This document shows, one piece after another, positions 5,610-5,796 of a DNA stretch of 5,796 nt (the first letter of the stretch is position 1; each line of letters begins with the position of its first letter). The position numbers were made by a program, and so were the translations under genes. This DNA is from Prevotella sp. UBA6387 (lineage in GTDB: Bacteria > Bacteroidota > Bacteroidia > Bacteroidales > Bacteroidaceae), in assembly GCA_002437565.1 (NCBI GenBank), contig DJQL01000052.1, positions 360-6,155 on the forward strand, written 5' to 3'. The notes below the pieces were generated by a model, which was given only the letters and a program-made list of their open reading frames with translations, made no database searches and was not told the DNA's origin.

Positions 5610-5653
5610 CACTATATCATATCAATTCACATATAAATAAACGTACTGATATT

Positions 5654-5796
5654 ATGAAGATAGCATTGATAGGCTATGGCAAGATGGGTCACATGATAGA
5701 GCAGATAGCTTTGGAGCGTGGCCATGAGATAGTATGCAAGATAGACATAGACAACGCCGACGACTTTGACAGTCCCGCGTTCGCCTCCGCCGACGT
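5654..5796 (+). CDS. dapB: 4-hydroxy-tetrahydrodipicolinate reductase, N-terminal part
   Basis: Forty-seven codons plus two bases are present before the right edge cuts the gene. The protein begins MKIALIGYGKMGHMIEQIAL: a beta strand followed by the dinucleotide-binding loop G7-Y-G9-K-M-G12, the form used by DapB (G-x-G-x-M-G). A second strand EIVCKID ends in an acidic residue (Asp31), where the NAD(P)H ribose binds. DapB reduces the dihydrodipicolinate precursor in the cytoplasm, on the way to diaminopimelate and lysine. The short second-strand loop fits the compact Bacteroidetes DapB. It is transcribed away from the envelope operon and shares only the intergenic region with it. Other Rossmann oxidoreductases cannot be fully excluded from 47 residues, but the motif and start are characteristic. 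Confidence 0.83.
   Translation, partial: MKIALIGYGKMGHMIEQIALERGHEIVCKIDIDNADDFDSPAFASAD

Larger units (their letters stand above)
5328..5653. other. Divergent intergenic region between the PCMD operon and dapB
   Basis: These 326 bases hold no convincing gene on either strand. From left to right they contain an AT-rich stretch just upstream of the PCMD ATG, a GC-rich interrupted hairpin (5383-5417), a near-perfect direct repeat of period 16 (5419-5447), a minus-strand promoter candidate (5467-5474), an inverted repeat with arms CTTTTTGC/GCAAAAAG (5497-5504 and 5528-5535), and the dapB promoter (5602-5609). Confidence 0.75.

Noticed and set aside
1..5796. CRISPR array, tRNA, rRNA or insertion sequence
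   Set aside because: No regularly spaced repeats, cloverleaf-like segments, rRNA signatures or transposase motifs were seen on either strand.

Overview
This is a chromosomal segment from a member of the Bacteroidales, most likely Prevotellaceae or Muribaculaceae. The evidence is gene content typical of that order (a DUF2851 protein, a four-helix-bundle-suffix protein, a PCMD lipoprotein, a calycin-like secreted protein), promoter boxes of the Bacteroidetes type (TAnnTTTG at -7, TTTG at -33), A-rich leaders instead of Shine-Dalgarno sites, and a secreted protein ending in an NLQGQRI...PGQ tail of the kind seen in Prevotella-like genomes. Family assignments were made by eye from conserved motifs; no search was run.

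Layout. Seven genes lie on the minus strand and one on the plus strand. From right to left: the start of dapB (lysine/diaminopimelate synthesis; plus strand, cut by the right edge); a 326-base divergent intergenic region with a REP-like hairpin, a 16-base-period direct repeat and one promoter candidate in each direction; then a minus-strand envelope operon of a PCMD-domain surface lipoprotein, an outer-membrane beta-barrel one base downstream, and a calycin-like secreted protein 24 bases further on. The operon ends at a strong GC-rich hairpin at 2666-2698.

Left of that is an AT-rich island (about 1767-2640, roughly 38% GC by hand count, against about 60% in the DUF2851 gene). It carries its own promoter, a zeta-toxin-like P-loop kinase and a small overlapping partner gene, so it looks like a toxin-antitoxin module or related two-gene cassette gained by transfer. 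Only 20 bases after the small gene begins the GC-rich DUF2851 gene, followed by a four-helix-bundle-suffix protein that runs off the left edge. The last four genes could be co-transcribed.

How the genes may work together. The three envelope genes are probably co-expressed, with products placed at the cell surface (lipoprotein), in the outer membrane (barrel) and in the periplasm or outside (calycin-like); their ligand is unknown. The zeta-like kinase and its partner would be a self-contained unit. DUF2851 and four-helix-bundle-suffix proteins have no firmly established function. The best candidates for something undescribed are the kinase/partner pair with kinase-first order, the surface-lipoprotein/barrel/calycin operon, and the mosaic composition of the calycin-like gene.
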